Below are positions 4,424-5,025 of a stretch of DNA of 5,025 nucleotides, piece by piece. The stretch lies in assembly GCA_020356305.1 (NCBI GenBank), contig CP070636.1, positions 615,885 through 620,909 on the forward strand, read 5' to 3'. Each line of letters opens with the position of its first letter. Position 1 is the stretch's first letter. Under the pieces are notes generated by a model. The model saw only the letters and a program-made list of their open reading frames with translations. It was not told where the DNA came from and searched no databases. Source of the stretch: Candidatus Bathyarchaeota archaeon (GTDB lineage: Archaea; Thermoproteota; Bathyarchaeia; Bathyarchaeales; Bathyarchaeaceae). The position numbers were made by a program, and so were the translations under genes.

Positions 4424-5025
4424 CTAGGCTAAGCACTCTTTCACATAGTCGTCTAGGTTTTTGCTTGGCACCACTTCTATCTTGTAATCTTGAACGTCGA
4501 TAGAGTGCTCAAAGTTTTTTTGAGGTACAACAACCTTTTTGAATCCCCAAGCCTCTGCTGCCTTAATCTTCTCGTACAGACCCCCAACGGCAGTGACCAA
4601 GGTTGAATCTCCCACTCCAACATTGATTTCTCCTGTCACAGCTACATCCTGTCTGATTGGCTTGCCCTCAAGCAGAGAACAAAGGAGTATGGCCATCGTG
4701 ACTCCCGCAGATGATCCGTCAACCCCGTATGCCTGCGCAAAGTCTATGTGAGTCAAGTAGTCTTGGGCAATGTCTACCCCATACTTTTGAAGTATAACAG
4801 TTCTAACTTTAGCTACGCTGTCAGATATGAATCTCTCCTTTTTTCCTTTAGCTATACCTGTCACCTTGTAGTATCCCTGCAACGGGTATTTTCTAGAAAC
4901 TTGGCTCTTCTTAACCATGTGTGCCCTGACGCACAACACGTTTCCAGTCCTCTCTCCACTGTATGGATCTGACACAACAGCAAGTCCGTAGATTTGTCCA
5001 AGTTTGGCGCCCTCAGGCTTAATCT
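4424..5025 (-). CDS. LonB-like S16 protease, proteolytic domain (5' part outside the window)
   Basis: The frame stays open to the right edge: 16 codons (IKPEGAKLGQIYGLAV) precede the GTG at 4975, so that GTG is internal. These residues match the start of a Lon proteolytic domain (archaeal LonB has RVNGLAV). Counting from that GTG, the Ser-Lys dyad is Ser89 in YGVDGSSAGVTMAI and Lys136 in VGGLYEKIKAAEAWG. The helix KVRTVILQKYGVDIAQDY (56-73) and the C-terminal strand KIEVVPSKNLDDYVKECL (165-182) align with archaeal LonB. The family degrades misfolded and regulatory proteins in an ATP-dependent way, in archaea usually at the membrane. The ATPase domain is not visible, so a protease lacking AAA+ cannot be excluded. 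Two oddities: DGSSAG, as in bacterial LonA, in place of the archaeal EGDSAS, and four extra residues between Ser and Lys (47 apart instead of 43). The gene ends at TAG 4424-4426. Confidence 0.87.
   Translation of the reverse strand, partial: IKPEGAKLGQIYGLAVVSDPYSGERTGNVLCVRAHMVKKSQVSRKYPLQGYYKVTGIAKGKKERFISDSVAKVRTVILQKYGVDIAQDYLTHIDFAQAYGVDGSSAGVTMAILLCSLLEGKPIRQDVAVTGEINVGVGDSTLVTAVGGLYEKIKAAEAWGFKKVVVPQKNFEHSIDVQDYKIEVVPSKNLDDYVKECLA

Noticed and set aside
4424..4975. GTG at 4975 as the true start of a short stand-alone Lon domain
   Set aside because: The frame is open upstream to the window edge, and the upstream residues, including GQIYGLAV, match the beginning of Lon proteolytic domains. 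The gene therefore extends beyond the window.
1..5025. CRISPR array, insertion sequence or prophage
   Set aside because: No evenly spaced identical repeats, no transposase or integrase frames and no terminal inverted repeats with target duplications were seen.

Overview
The window looks like chromosomal DNA from an archaeon of the TACK group; a Bathyarchaeia-like lineage is my guess, not something proved here. The evidence is the gene content: a PAC2-type proteasome assembly chaperone, a LonB-like S16 protease, an archaeal type I-alpha glutamine synthetase, a stand-alone Lrp/AsnC RAM domain, and above all an archaeal initiator tRNA gene interrupted by introns with bulge-helix-bulge (BHB) splice signals. 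TATA-like boxes and GGTG-type ribosome binding sites fit archaeal expression signals. I see no insertion sequence, CRISPR array, integrase or phage gene.

Layout. Positions 1-1273 hold three minus-strand genes: a RAM-domain protein cut by the left edge (1-155, TTG start), a small two-helix membrane protein (332-574), and a PAC2-family protein (617-1273). The last two are 42 bases apart and probably co-transcribed. A short divergent promoter region (1274-1392) leads rightward to the initiator tRNA-Met (1393-1536). This tRNA is split into four exons by three introns of 16, 26 and 24 bases, in the anticodon loop (37/38), the variable loop (47/48) and the T-loop (59/60). Type I glutamine synthetase follows on the same strand (1635-2954).

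A 438-base gap (2955-3392) holds no convincing protein gene. It does hold a C-rich/G-rich foldback, several perfect inverted repeats and, at its right end, a good TATA box for the next gene. That gene encodes a metallo-beta-lactamase-fold hydrolase with a complete two-metal ligand set (3393-4271). It converges on a minus-strand Lon-type protease whose 5' part lies beyond the right edge (4424-5025).

How the genes relate. The proteins are mostly conserved housekeeping genes: nitrogen assimilation (glutamine synthetase), possible amino-acid sensing (RAM protein) and protein quality control (PAC2 chaperone, Lon protease). There is no sign that the whole window is one system. The most remarkable element is the triple-intron initiator tRNA. 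The second is the structured, apparently non-coding gap between glutamine synthetase and the hydrolase.
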